A stretch of DNA of 64,000 nt from Bog-756 sp963699055. GTDB taxonomy: Bacteria > Actinomycetota > Acidimicrobiia > Acidimicrobiales > RAAP-2. A program made the translations under genes and the position numbers. Shown piece by piece: positions 54,925 through 64,000 of this stretch. Positions within the stretch are counted from its first letter, which is position 1, and each line of letters starts with the position of its first letter. The notes under the pieces are model-generated. The model had not been told where the DNA came from. It saw only the letters and a program-made list of their open reading frames with translations, and ran no database searches. The stretch spans positions 62,001 to 126,000 of the forward strand of contig CAVOTA010000004.1 in NCBI GenBank assembly GCA_963699055.1, written 5' to 3'.

Positions 54925-56706
54925 GTGCTCAAGAAGGTCCTCATCGCCAACCGGGGAGAGATCGCCGTCCGGGTCATCCGGACGTGCCGCGAGCTGGGCG
55001 TGGCCACCGTGGCCGTCTACTCCGAACTCGACCGCGATGCCCTCCACGTGCGTCTGGCCGACGAGGCCTACGCCCTCGGTGGGCAGACCGCCGCCGAGTC
55101 GTACCTGAACACCGAGGCGATCCTCGACGTGATCGAGCGCAGCGGCGCCGACGCCGTCCACCCCGGTTACGGATTCTTCTCCGAGAACACCGACTTCGCC
55201 CGGGCCATCACCGAGCGTGGGGTGACCTTCATCGGGCCGCCGCCCGAGGCCATCGAGGTGATGGGGGACAAGATCAGCGCTCGCCACGCCGCCGAGCGGG
55301 CCGGGGTGTCCGGCGTGCCGGGGCGGACCGACGTGCTGACCTCCGCCGACCAGGTCATCGCCTTCGGGGACGAATTCGGCTGGCCCGTGGCCATCAAGGC
55401 CGCCTACGGCGGAGGCGGGCGCGGCATGAAGGTGGTGGCCGGTCCCGCCGACGCCCCCGAGGCGCTGGAGTCGGCCATGCGGGAGTCGCTGTCCTACTTC
55501 GGTCGGGACGAGTGCTACGTCGAGCGCTACCTGGCGTGGCCCCGACACGTCGAGATGCAGGTGATCTGCGACACGCACGGCAACGCCCTGTGGCTCGGCG
55601 AGCGCGACTGCTCGGCGCAGCGGCGTCATCAGAAGCTGGTCGAGGAGAGCCCGGCACCCAACTTCCCCGACGACGTGCGCCGGGCCATGGGTGAGGCGTC
55701 GGTCAAGGTGGCCAGGGCTTGCGGCTACGTCAACGCCGGCACCGTCGAATTCCTCTACCAGGACGGGGAGTTCTTCTTCCTCGAGATGAACACCCGCCTC
55801 CAGGTCGAGCACCCGGTGACCGAGCTCGTCACGGGACTCGACCTGGTCGAGTGGCAGCTGCGGGTGGCCTCGGGTGAGCCCCTCGGCTTCTCCCAGGACG
55901 ACGTCCAGCGCAACGGTCACGCCATCGAGGTCCGCATCAACGCGGAGAACCCGGCCGGCGGGGCCTTCACCCCGTCCCCCGGGACGATCTCGCGGATGGT
56001 GGCACCCGGTGGACCGGGTGTGCGCCTCGACGCCGGGTACGAGTCCGGCGACACGGTCAGCCAGTTCTACGACAACCTCGTCGCCAAACTGGTGGTGTGG
56101 GGCCACGACCGCGAGGCGGCCCGGCGCCGGATGCTGCGGGCCATCGACGAGACCGTCATCGAGGGGGTCGCCACCACCCTGCCCGCCGACGTGGCCATCC
56201 TGAGCCACCCCGACTTCGTGTCCGGCGAGCACTCGACCAATTGGGTGGAGCAGACGCTGGACCTGTCGGGCGTCGCCGCCCCGGTCGCCCCCGAGGCGCC
56301 GGCAACCGCCGAGGGCGGCGAGACGGTGCCACGGGTGCTGCGCGACGTGACCGCAGAGGTGGACGGCCGCCGCTACCAGGTGAAGCTGTGGATCCCCGAT
56401 CTCGGGGATGCCGTGGCCGTGTCGGTGGGCCAGGCCGCGGTCGGCCGTGGGGCCGGGGCCAAGCGCCCCAAGGCCGCAGCGGCCGGCGGCGGGTCGGGCA
56501 CCGTGGCCGTCCCCATGCAGGGCACCATCGTCAAGCTGCTCGTGAACGTGGGCGACGAGGTCGAGGTCGGCCAGACGGTGTGCGTCCTCGAGGCCATGAA
56601 GATGGAGAACAACGTCAATGCCGAGAAGGCCGGAACCGTCAAGGAGGTCCGCGTGGCCCCCGGCGACTCGGTCGGACCCGGTGACGTGATCGCCGTCATC
56701 GAGTAG
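54925..56706 (+). CDS. acyl-CoA carboxylase alpha chain (biotin carboxylase-BCCP fusion)
   Basis: Carboxylates biotin with bicarbonate and ATP and carries it on its own C-terminal domain, for acetyl- or propionyl-CoA carboxylase. It is 593 residues: KKVLIANRGEIAVRVIRTC start, ATP-grasp with KAAYGGGGRGMKVV, EMNTRLQVEHPVTE, RINAENP, and the biotin lysine K559 in EAMKMEN. GTG at 54925 with AAAGG upstream. The carboxyltransferase beta chain is not here. With methylmalonyl-CoA mutase 2 kb away, a propionyl-CoA role is plausible. Confidence 0.92.
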   Translation: MLKKVLIANRGEIAVRVIRTCRELGVATVAVYSELDRDALHVRLADEAYALGGQTAAESYLNTEAILDVIERSGADAVHPGYGFFSENTDFARAITERGVTFIGPPPEAIEVMGDKISARHAAERAGVSGVPGRTDVLTSADQVIAFGDEFGWPVAIKAAYGGGGRGMKVVAGPADAPEALESAMRESLSYFGRDECYVERYLAWPRHVEMQVICDTHGNALWLGERDCSAQRRHQKLVEESPAPNFPDDVRRAMGEASVKVARACGYVNAGTVEFLYQDGEFFFLEMNTRLQVEHPVTELVTGLDLVEWQLRVASGEPLGFSQDDVQRNGHAIEVRINAENPAGGAFTPSPGTISRMVAPGGPGVRLDAGYESGDTVSQFYDNLVAKLVVWGHDREAARRRMLRAIDETVIEGVATTLPADVAILSHPDFVSGEHSTNWVEQTLDLSGVAAPVAPEAPATAEGGETVPRVLRDVTAEVDGRRYQVKLWIPDLGDAVAVSVGQAAVGRGAGAKRPKAAAAGGGSGTVAVPMQGTIVKLLVNVGDEVEVGQTVCVLEAMKMENNVNAEKAGTVKEVRVAPGDSVGPGDVIAVIE

Positions 56707-56806
56707 CTGTCCGGACGCCACCGACCCATGGACGCCACGGGCCCCCGGGACCGGCGGCCGCAGTGACCCGGTGGCCGGAGCGGCGGTTCGAGTCGGAGGA
56801 GAGCCC

Positions 56807-58057
56807 ATGACGGACAGCCGCACACCGGTGACCGATGACGGAGCCGGCCGCACGGACGAGGCCAAACGCACGGCCGGTGCCGCCGTCGAGGCGGCGCTCC
56901 CCGCCCTGCTGCGGCTGAGCCACGAGATCCACGCCCACCCCGAGCTCTCCTACGAGGAGTTCCGGTCGGCGGAGGTGACGGCCGAGGCGCTCGAACGAGG
57001 CGGGTTCACGGTGAGCCGGGGCACGGCCGACCTCCCCACCGCGTTCTGCGCCGAGGTCGGAACCGGCCCGCTGGTGCTGGCCGTCTGCGCCGAGTACGAC
57101 GCGCTCCCCGACGTGGGGCACGCCTGCGGGCACAACATCATCGCCGCCACCGCCGTCGGCGCCGGCCTGGCGCTCCTCCCGCTGGTCGACGAGCTGGGCC
57201 TGACCGTGCGGGTGCTCGGGACCCCGGCCGAAGAAGGCGGGGGTGGCAAGGTCGTGATGCTCGAGCGCGGCGCGTTCGACGACGTCCACGCCGCCATGAT
57301 GGTCCACCCCTGGCCGACCGAACGGCTCGAGGCCACCTGCCTCGCCGTGTCCCACTTCGACGTGGAATTCACGGGCCGGACGGCCCACGCCTCGGCGGCC
57401 CCGTGGCAGGGGATCAACGCCGGCGACGCCATGGTGGTCGCCCAGGTCGCCCTGGGCCTGCTGCGCCAGCAACTGCCGCCCGGGGACCAGGTCCACGGGG
57501 TCGTCACGAGCGGGGGCGAAGCCGCCAACATCATCCCGTCGCGGGTGACCGGCCGGTTCATGGCCCGCTCGCTCACCATCGACGGGCTCGGGGCCCTGCT
57601 CCCCCGGGTGCAGGCCTGCTTCCGGGCGGGCGCCCTGGCCACCGGGGCCGGAGTGGCGTTCACACTCCTCGCCCCCGACTACTCCCACATGGAGAGCGAC
57701 CCGGACCTCCTCGCCGGCTACCGGGCCAACGCCGAGGCCCTCGGCCGCCGGTTCACGCTCGACGACGAGGGAGCCCCCCGGCCCACCCTCTCGACCGACA
57801 TGGCCAACGTGTCACTTGCCGTGCCCACCATCCATCCGCTGCTGGCCATCGAGTCGGCGGGGGCGGTGAACCACCAACCGGAGTTTGCCGCCGCGTGCGT
57901 CACCCCGTCGGCGGACACGGCCGTCCGGGACGGCGCACTGGCCATGGCGTGGACGGCCATCGACGCCGCCCGGCCGGGCCCGCTCCGCGAGCGCCTGCTG
58001 GCGCGACGCAAGGACGGCCCCGCCACCGGCCCCGCCACCGGCCCCGCGACGGGCTGA
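56807..58057 (+). CDS. M20-family amidohydrolase
   Basis: Metal-dependent amidohydrolase of the M20D type (aminoacylase or p-aminobenzoyl-glutamate hydrolase AbgB-like), 416 residues. Motifs: HEIHAHPELSYEE near 44-56, DVGHACGHN with metal ligands, TPAEEGGGGK with the catalytic Glu, and GRTAHASAAPW. A dimerisation domain is inserted in the middle. The tail has a doubled GPAT repeat. GGAGGAG lies 5 nt before the ATG. Downstream of the carboxylase by 100 bp on the same strand; substrate unknown. Confidence 0.85.
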   Translation: MTDSRTPVTDDGAGRTDEAKRTAGAAVEAALPALLRLSHEIHAHPELSYEEFRSAEVTAEALERGGFTVSRGTADLPTAFCAEVGTGPLVLAVCAEYDALPDVGHACGHNIIAATAVGAGLALLPLVDELGLTVRVLGTPAEEGGGGKVVMLERGAFDDVHAAMMVHPWPTERLEATCLAVSHFDVEFTGRTAHASAAPWQGINAGDAMVVAQVALGLLRQQLPPGDQVHGVVTSGGEAANIIPSRVTGRFMARSLTIDGLGALLPRVQACFRAGALATGAGVAFTLLAPDYSHMESDPDLLAGYRANAEALGRRFTLDDEGAPRPTLSTDMANVSLAVPTIHPLLAIESAGAVNHQPEFAAACVTPSADTAVRDGALAMAWTAIDAARPGPLRERLLARRKDGPATGPATGPATG

Positions 58058-58070
58058 ACCGCCACCCGAC

Positions 58071-58688
58071 GTGCACCACCCCTCCGACGGCACGCTGCCC
58101 CCGGGACCACCCACCGTCTATCCCGTGCGTCCCCACGTCCCGATCCGCACCGATCGGCTGGTCCTGCGGGCCTGGCGGCCGGACGACGACGGCGACCGGG
58201 CCACCTACCTCCGACTGATGGGCGATCCCGACGTGGTCCGGTTCCTCTACGAGGGTGTCCTCGACGACCGCGGGTCCGACGCCGAACTCGCCGCCCGCAC
58301 GGCATCGGTGGACGGTCCCGGCGGGTGGATGAACCTGGCCGTGGAGCTCGCCGCCGACGGCCGGCTGGTCGGCGACGTCGGCCTCGCCTGGCTCGGCGAC
58401 GAGCACCGCCAGGCCGAGATCGGCTACAAGTTCCTCCCCGACTCCCGGGGTCACGGCTACGCCACCGAGGCGGCCGCGGCCATGGTGGACCTGGCGTTCA
58501 CCGTCCTCCGCGCCCACCGGGTGTGCGGCCGGCTCGACGGGCGCAACGACGCCTCGGCCCGCCTCCTCGCCCGCCTCGGCATGCGCGACGAGGCCCACCT
58601 CGTCCACAACGAGTGGGTGAAGGGCGAGTGGGCCGACGAGGTCGTCTTCGGGGTGCTCGCCGAGGAGTGGTCCGCCCGCCGGCCCTGA
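58071..58688 (+). CDS. GNAT-family N-acetyltransferase
   Basis: A 205-residue GNAT acetyltransferase of the RimJ/RimL type. Seen: IRTDRLVLRAWRPDDDGDRA near 24-43, LVGDVGLAWLGDEHRQAEIGY, and the acetyl-CoA loop PDSRGHGYATEAAAAMVDLA, then RLDGRNDASARLLARLGM. Substrate not predictable. GTG at 58071 is tentative; GTG at 58125 would remove 18 poorly conserved residues. It lies 13 bp after the M20 gene and may be co-transcribed. Confidence 0.8.
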   Translation: MHHPSDGTLPPGPPTVYPVRPHVPIRTDRLVLRAWRPDDDGDRATYLRLMGDPDVVRFLYEGVLDDRGSDAELAARTASVDGPGGWMNLAVELAADGRLVGDVGLAWLGDEHRQAEIGYKFLPDSRGHGYATEAAAAMVDLAFTVLRAHRVCGRLDGRNDASARLLARLGMRDEAHLVHNEWVKGEWADEVVFGVLAEEWSARRP

Positions 58689-58730
58689 CGCCGGCCCTGA
58701 CGTCGACCCTGACGCCGGCCCTGACGCCGA
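58683..58730. repeat. 4 x 12-bp tandem array at a convergent junction
   Basis: Four copies of CCCTGACGCCGG, with GTCGA or CCGA endings in two. The first copy contains the GNAT stop codon. Confidence 0.88.
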
Positions 58731-58784
58731 CCCCGGACCACCACGCCCGACGCCCGACGCCCGCCGCCGGCGGCCGTCTCGTCG

Positions 58785-60392
<1,608 letters not shown>

Positions 60393-60399
60393 GGACCAC

Positions 60400-60405
60400 A
60401 GGTTA
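60400..60405 (-). promoter_or_regulatory. -10 box of the mutase gene
   Basis: TAACCT on the minus strand, 7 nt before the ATG at 60392. Confidence 0.55.
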
Positions 60406-60527
60406 CGGTCTCGGCGCACAGGGGGGAATTTGAGGGCCGCCGGGCCCGTCACTCGGCGCGACCTCCCGCCGCCGCCCACCGCCGGCCGCCGTCCACCTCC
60501 GGCTGCGTCAACCGGCCGCCACGGCGA

Positions 60528-61706
60528 TCATCCCGCCGGCGCCTCGATCACGTGCGGCATGCACAGGTCGTCGTACTCGGCGATCACGATCTCGGCGGCG
60601 TCGGCGCCGCAGGACGGGCAGCCCGGGTCGCGTCGCACCTTGAAGGTGCGGAAGCTCTGCTCGAGGGCGTCATAGGCGAGGAGCCTGCCCTCCAGCGAGT
60701 CGCCGATGCCGAGGAGCAGCTTGATGGTCTCGACGGCCTGGAGCGAGCCCACGATGCCGGGGAGGACGCCGAGGACGCCGGCCTCGGAGCAGCTGGGAGC
60801 GAGCTCGGCGGGGGGCGGCTCGGGCAGGAGGCAGCGGTAGCACGGACCCACGTACGGGTTGAACACCGTGACCTGGCCCTCGAACCGGAAGATGGAGCCG
60901 TGGACGACGGGGATGCGCTGCAGCAGGCTGGCGTCGTTGACGAGGTACCGGGTCGGGAAGTTGTCGGTGCCGTCCACGATGACGTCGTACCCGTCGATGA
61001 TGTCGAGGACGTTGTCCGCGCCCAGACGCACGTCGTAGGTGACGACGTTGACGTCCGGGTTGATCAGGGTGAGCGTCTTCTTGGCCGAGTCGACCTTGCG
61101 CTCGCCGATCCGGTCGGTGTTGTGCAGGATCTGACGCTGGAGGTTGGAGGCGTCGACCACGTCCATGTCGATGATGCCCAGGGTGCCCACCCCGGCGGCG
61201 GCCAGGTACAGCGCGGCGGGCGAGCCCAGACCTCCGGCCCCGAGCAGGAGGACCTTCGAGTCGAGCAGCTTCAGCTGGCCCGTCTCCCCCACCTCGGGCA
61301 GGAGGAGGTGGCGTTGGTAGCGGTTGCGCTGCTCGGCCGACAGGGTCCGGGGCGCGGACCACGCCCGGCCCTCGTCCTTCCAGCGGTTGAACCCGCCCAT
61401 GATCGAGGCGACGTCCGTGTAGCCGAGCTGCTGCATGGTGTCGGCGGCGAAGGCCGAGCGGACGCCGCCGGCACACATCACCAGCACGTGGGCCGACTTG
61501 TCGGGGATCCGTCCCTCGATGGACGACTCCAGGTTGCCCCGGGGGAGGTGGACCGATCCGGAGAGCGCGCCCTGCTCGTACTCGTCGGGCTCGCGCACGT
61601 CGAGCAGGACGGTGCCGGGACGGGCGAACTCCTCCTCGGCCTCGGCGGTGGTGATCTCACGGACGGCGGCCTTGGCGGCGGCCAGCATCTCTCGGAAGGT
61701 GGGCAC
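60528..61706 (-). CDS. rhodanese-E1 fusion (MoeB/ThiF-type sulfurtransferase activator)
   Basis: A 392-residue fusion. Residues about 14-115 are a rhodanese domain with active-site C78 in VMCAGGVRS. Residues about 120-375 are an E1-like adenylyltransferase: GAGGLGSPAA at 156-165, RQILHNTDRIG, zinc cysteines 289, 292, 363 and 366, and C306 in PSCSEAGVLG. It should activate and thiolate a ThiS/MoaD/CysO-like C-terminal glycine. In mycobacterial MoeZ the order is E1 then rhodanese; here it is reversed. GTG start. A weak -10 (TAGTGT, 61749-61754) would give a leader of about 36 nt. Confidence 0.87.
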   Translation of the reverse strand: MPTFREMLAAAKAAVREITTAEAEEEFARPGTVLLDVREPDEYEQGALSGSVHLPRGNLESSIEGRIPDKSAHVLVMCAGGVRSAFAADTMQQLGYTDVASIMGGFNRWKDEGRAWSAPRTLSAEQRNRYQRHLLLPEVGETGQLKLLDSKVLLLGAGGLGSPAALYLAAAGVGTLGIIDMDVVDASNLQRQILHNTDRIGERKVDSAKKTLTLINPDVNVVTYDVRLGADNVLDIIDGYDVIVDGTDNFPTRYLVNDASLLQRIPVVHGSIFRFEGQVTVFNPYVGPCYRCLLPEPPPAELAPSCSEAGVLGVLPGIVGSLQAVETIKLLLGIGDSLEGRLLAYDALEQSFRTFKVRRDPGCPSCGADAAEIVIAEYDDLCMPHVIEAPAG

Positions 61707-61891
61707 AGCGGTCTCGTTTCCTCGGAGTCGGCGCTACGACAGGCATAAACACTACCAGCGGGGTCGACATTCCCCCGTCGACGGCGACGGCCGGCCAGGG
61801 GGTCCGGAGCCGCTCCGGGGCCGGCCGGCACCCGCGGACCGCGCCGCGCCCACCGGACCGGTGACCTCCGGGGTCGTCCGATCGCGCCCGG

Positions 61892-63292
61892 TCAGGCCGG
61901 CCGCACCGCACTCGCCGGCGGGATGGTCCCCGGTCCCGTCGACAGGCACCCGGCCAGGGGCGCCGGGTCGGCCGCCGCCGCCAGTGCGGGCGGCCTCAGG
62001 AAGTGGGGGGGCCGGGTGAGGTCGACCGAATCGAGCAGGTCGTCGGCGGCCGCGTCCCGATGGGTGAGGGCGGGCAGGTTCCACTTGGTCTCGACCAGCT
62101 TCAGCACCGAGGTGTGGTCGTGCACCACGTGGGACACGTAGTCCGGCCGGGCGTAGGGCGACACGATGCCGGCCGGAACCCGGAAGCCGTAGCGGTCGAA
62201 CGAACCCGGGGTCCCCCCGGGCGGCACGTCGGGGGGCACGGAGTCGGGGACGGCGGCGGCCGGCGGCGGCACGTGGTCGTAGTAGCCGCCGGCCTCGTCG
62301 TAGGTCCAGACCAGGAGGGTGTGGGGCCACTGCGGCGAGGTGAGGACGGCGTTGACCACCTGGGCGAGGAACTGGTCCCCGTACTGGACGTCCTGGGGGT
62401 CCTCCTCGGACTGGGTCCCGAAGTTCGGGTCCACCATGCTGAACGACGGCAGGGTGCCCGCGGCGGCATCGGCCAGGAATGTGGCATTCGACACGAGGTG
62501 GGAGGAGAACCCGGGCAGGCCCGCCTGGTACGACCAGATGAGCGACGAGGGGAGCGACGAGTAGTAGTTCTTCCACGTGATGCCGTGGGCATCGAGGGAC
62601 TGGAAGATCGTCCCGTTGGGCGGCGCCCCGGCCGGGAAGGTGTCGACCAGCAGCCCGAGCGACGTACCGGCCATGAGGAAGCGGCGGTTGGGATAGGTCT
62701 GGGCCCCGACCGAGGAGAACCAGCGGTCGCAGACCGGGAAGGTGGCGGCCAGCGAGTTGGTGAAGGGCAGGACCGACGGCTCGACGTAGCCCATCGACAC
62801 CGGCCCGCTCGCGCTGGCGGCGAACCCGTCGAGCTTGCCGCCGTCGTAGGAGGACCAGAAGACGTCCCAGGCGTTGGAGGGCTGGTCGTCGGGCTGGCAC
62901 GGGTTCGGCATGGGGAAGGCCGCCAGGACCGAGTCCCCTCCCGGGGGCGGGACCGTCGAGTCGGCCGGCCACGGGTTGGACGCCGTGGGCATCCCGTTCC
63001 GGTCCAGGGTGTACCCGTCGCCGCGCCCGCGCTGCATCCCGAGCACGTTGTCGTAGGAGTGGTTCTCCATCATCACCACGACGATGTTCCGGATCAGCGG
63101 CAGCTGGTCGGAGCCGGCAGGGGCGTCGGGGTTGGGCCGCGTCCCCGGGCCGCCCGTGGCCGGGGGCCCGGTGGTGGGGGTCGTCGACCCCGCCGACGAC
63201 GGGGAGGACGACGAGCAGGCGGCCAGCCCCAGGGCCGCCGCCCCGGCGACCCCACCCAGCAGTGCCCGACGCGACAGGCGAGGCTCACGCAT
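61892..63292 (-). CDS. Tat-exported lipoprotein phosphoesterase (phospholipase C / acid phosphatase family)
   Basis: A 466-residue phosphoesterase of the non-haemolytic phospholipase C / AcpA type. The N-terminus combines a twin-arginine (RR at 8-9 in LSRRALLGG) with a lipobox LAAC ending at C26, so it is probably a Tat lipoprotein. A Ser/Thr/Pro-rich linker follows. Catalytic landmarks: VVVMMENHSYDNVLG near 71-85, VWTYDEAGGYYDHVPPP and VSPYARPDYVSHVVHDHTS. It would release phosphate or head groups at the surface. Leaderless (TAGGGT, 6 nt, ATG). Confidence 0.85.
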   Translation of the reverse strand: MREPRLSRRALLGGVAGAAALGLAACSSSSPSSAGSTTPTTGPPATGGPGTRPNPDAPAGSDQLPLIRNIVVVMMENHSYDNVLGMQRGRGDGYTLDRNGMPTASNPWPADSTVPPPGGDSVLAAFPMPNPCQPDDQPSNAWDVFWSSYDGGKLDGFAASASGPVSMGYVEPSVLPFTNSLAATFPVCDRWFSSVGAQTYPNRRFLMAGTSLGLLVDTFPAGAPPNGTIFQSLDAHGITWKNYYSSLPSSLIWSYQAGLPGFSSHLVSNATFLADAAAGTLPSFSMVDPNFGTQSEEDPQDVQYGDQFLAQVVNAVLTSPQWPHTLLVWTYDEAGGYYDHVPPPAAAVPDSVPPDVPPGGTPGSFDRYGFRVPAGIVSPYARPDYVSHVVHDHTSVLKLVETKWNLPALTHRDAAADDLLDSVDLTRPPHFLRPPALAAAADPAPLAGCLSTGPGTIPPASAVRPA

Positions 63293-63298
63293 GGGGCG

Positions 63299-63304
63299 AC
63301 CCTA
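63299..63304 (-). promoter_or_regulatory. -10 box of the phosphoesterase gene
   Basis: TAGGGT on the minus strand, 6 nt before the ATG at 63292. Confidence 0.55.
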
Positions 63305-63351
63305 ACGACGCCCACCCGGGCCCACAAGCGCCCCCGCCACCGGGTGCCCGA

Positions 63352-63357
63352 TAGCGT
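63352..63357 (+). promoter_or_regulatory. -10 box of the nitroreductase gene
   Basis: TAGCGT ends 7 nt before the GTG at 63365, with no Shine-Dalgarno. Confidence 0.55.
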
Positions 63358-63364
63358 GCGCCGG

Positions 63365-63964
63365 GTGGAACTGCGCGAAGCGGTGGGACGGCGCCGGATG
63401 ACCCGGAACTTCACCGGTGAACCGCTCGATCCGGCCGTGGTGGACGACCTGGTCGCCCTGGCGCTGCGGGCACCCTCGGCCGGCAACACCCGGGGCCGGG
63501 AGTTCGTCGTCCTGGAGGGTCCCGACCAGACGGCCCGGTACTGGGGGGCGACCACGGACGCGGACTGGCGGGCCCGCTCCCGGCGGTTCGCCGGGCTGTC
63601 CCGGGCACCCGTCGTCGTGCTGGTGTTCAGCGATCCGGTGGCCTACGCCGAACGCTACCGGGAGCCGGACAAGGCGAGACCCGACGGGGCCGAGGTCGAG
63701 TGGGTCGTGCCCTACTGGCACGTGGACGCCGCCTTTGCCGTGCAGACCCTGCTGCTGGCGGCCGCCGACCAGGGGGTCGGTGCGGCCTTCCTGGGCAACT
63801 TCCGGGGCGAGGACGCGCTGGCCGGGGCGCTCGGGGTTCCCGACGGGTGGCGCTGGCTCGGTGCCGTACTCCTGGGCCGACCCGCCTCGCCCGACCCGCC
63901 GTCGTCGTCGGCCGCCCGTCCGAGATGCACCCTCGACGAGGCCGTCCACCGCGGGCACTGGTAG
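63365..63964 (+). CDS. nitroreductase-family flavoprotein
   Basis: FMN-dependent oxidoreductase of the nitroreductase fold, 199 residues. RRRMTRNFTGEPLDPAVVDD near the start, ALRAPSAGNTRGREFVVLEG with the FMN-binding Ser/Asn block, and DQGVGAAFLGNFRGED near the C-terminus fit the family. Natural substrate is unknown. It resembles the kind of domain fused to CofE in mycobacterial FbiB, but similarity to FbiB itself is not evident. Leaderless type start. The 36 bases after the stop show nothing. Confidence 0.82.
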   Translation: MELREAVGRRRMTRNFTGEPLDPAVVDDLVALALRAPSAGNTRGREFVVLEGPDQTARYWGATTDADWRARSRRFAGLSRAPVVVLVFSDPVAYAERYREPDKARPDGAEVEWVVPYWHVDAAFAVQTLLLAAADQGVGAAFLGNFRGEDALAGALGVPDGWRWLGAVLLGRPASPDPPSSSAARPRCTLDEAVHRGHW

Positions 63965-64000
63965 CCGTCGGGCGGGGTCGACGCGCATGTGGCGGCGGTC

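Noticed and set aside
63365..63964. Detached FbiB C-terminal domain completing CofE
   Set aside because: Only the general nitroreductase fold is shared; it lies 23 kb from cofE and lacks recognisable FbiB-specific blocks.

Overview
This window is about 64 kb of very GC-rich, almost fully coding chromosome from an actinobacterium. The best guess is a member or relative of the Acidimicrobiia. Evidence for this: coenzyme F420 genes (cofD, cofE); an actinobacterial hpf-secA-prfB-ftsE-ftsX order; a WbbL-type rhamnosyltransferase; a DUF222-HNH protein; and a secreted amidase with GYWxVASDGG repeats, which I recall as common in Acidimicrobiales. The lineage is inferred from gene content only. I see no rRNA, tRNA, CRISPR array, prophage or insertion sequence.

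Layout. 0-3 kb: bioF (cut by the window edge), bioA and an archaeal-type riboflavin synthase. 3.4-9.5 kb: acyl-CoA dehydrogenase and acyl-CoA synthetase, a sugar-1-phosphate nucleotidyltransferase, a serine hydrolase and a secreted lipase. 9.5-15.8 kb: ftsX, ftsE, prfB, secA and hpf. 16.3-19.1 kb: phosphoglucose/phosphomannose isomerase, a Trm112-like protein and a phosphomannomutase. 19.1-33.5 kb: envelope functions (repeat-bearing amidase, LON-domain protein, GT-C-like membrane protein, CPBP protease, ftsH, DUF5719-like protein, giant GT2 membrane protein) and a small helical protein with its own strong promoter. 33.7-38.2 kb: a nucleotide-sugar reductase with three GT4 glycosyltransferases. 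38.3-44.1 kb: cofD, cofE, FKBP, DEAD-box helicase and HNH protein. 44.1-53.7 kb: a nucleotide-sugar and cell-wall block (GalE-like epimerase, GDP-mannose pyrophosphorylase-like, an exported protein, wbbL, a polyprenyl-phosphate glycosyltransferase, UDP-xylose synthase, ugd, rmlD, rmlB). 53.9-64 kb: birA, acyl-CoA carboxylase alpha chain, M20 amidohydrolase, GNAT, methylmalonyl-CoA mutase, rhodanese-E1 fusion, a Tat/lipoprotein phosphoesterase and a nitroreductase.

How the genes connect. ManB, the isomerase and the pyrophosphorylase can supply GDP-mannose. RmlA-like, RmlB and RmlD supply most of the dTDP-rhamnose route (rmlC is not here), and Ugd plus UXS supply UDP-glucuronate and UDP-xylose. 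These feed WbbL, the polyprenyl-phosphate GT, the GT4 trio and the two large membrane GTs. BioA/BioF make biotin, BirA attaches it, and the carboxylase alpha chain carries it. Carboxylase and methylmalonyl-CoA mutase together suggest propionyl-CoA to succinyl-CoA metabolism.

Genome-level signals. (1) Many start codons lie 6-9 nt after a TAnnnT -10 box with no Shine-Dalgarno, pointing to widespread leaderless transcription. (2) Short, locus-specific tandem arrays sit at most convergent gene junctions. (3) ftsH and the DUF5719-like gene each carry an apparent single-base frameshift about 1.1 kb apart. (4) A closely similar element lies about 140 nt upstream of two unrelated genes 48 kb apart. 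(5) The RmlB homologue has Cys where the catalytic Asp is expected.
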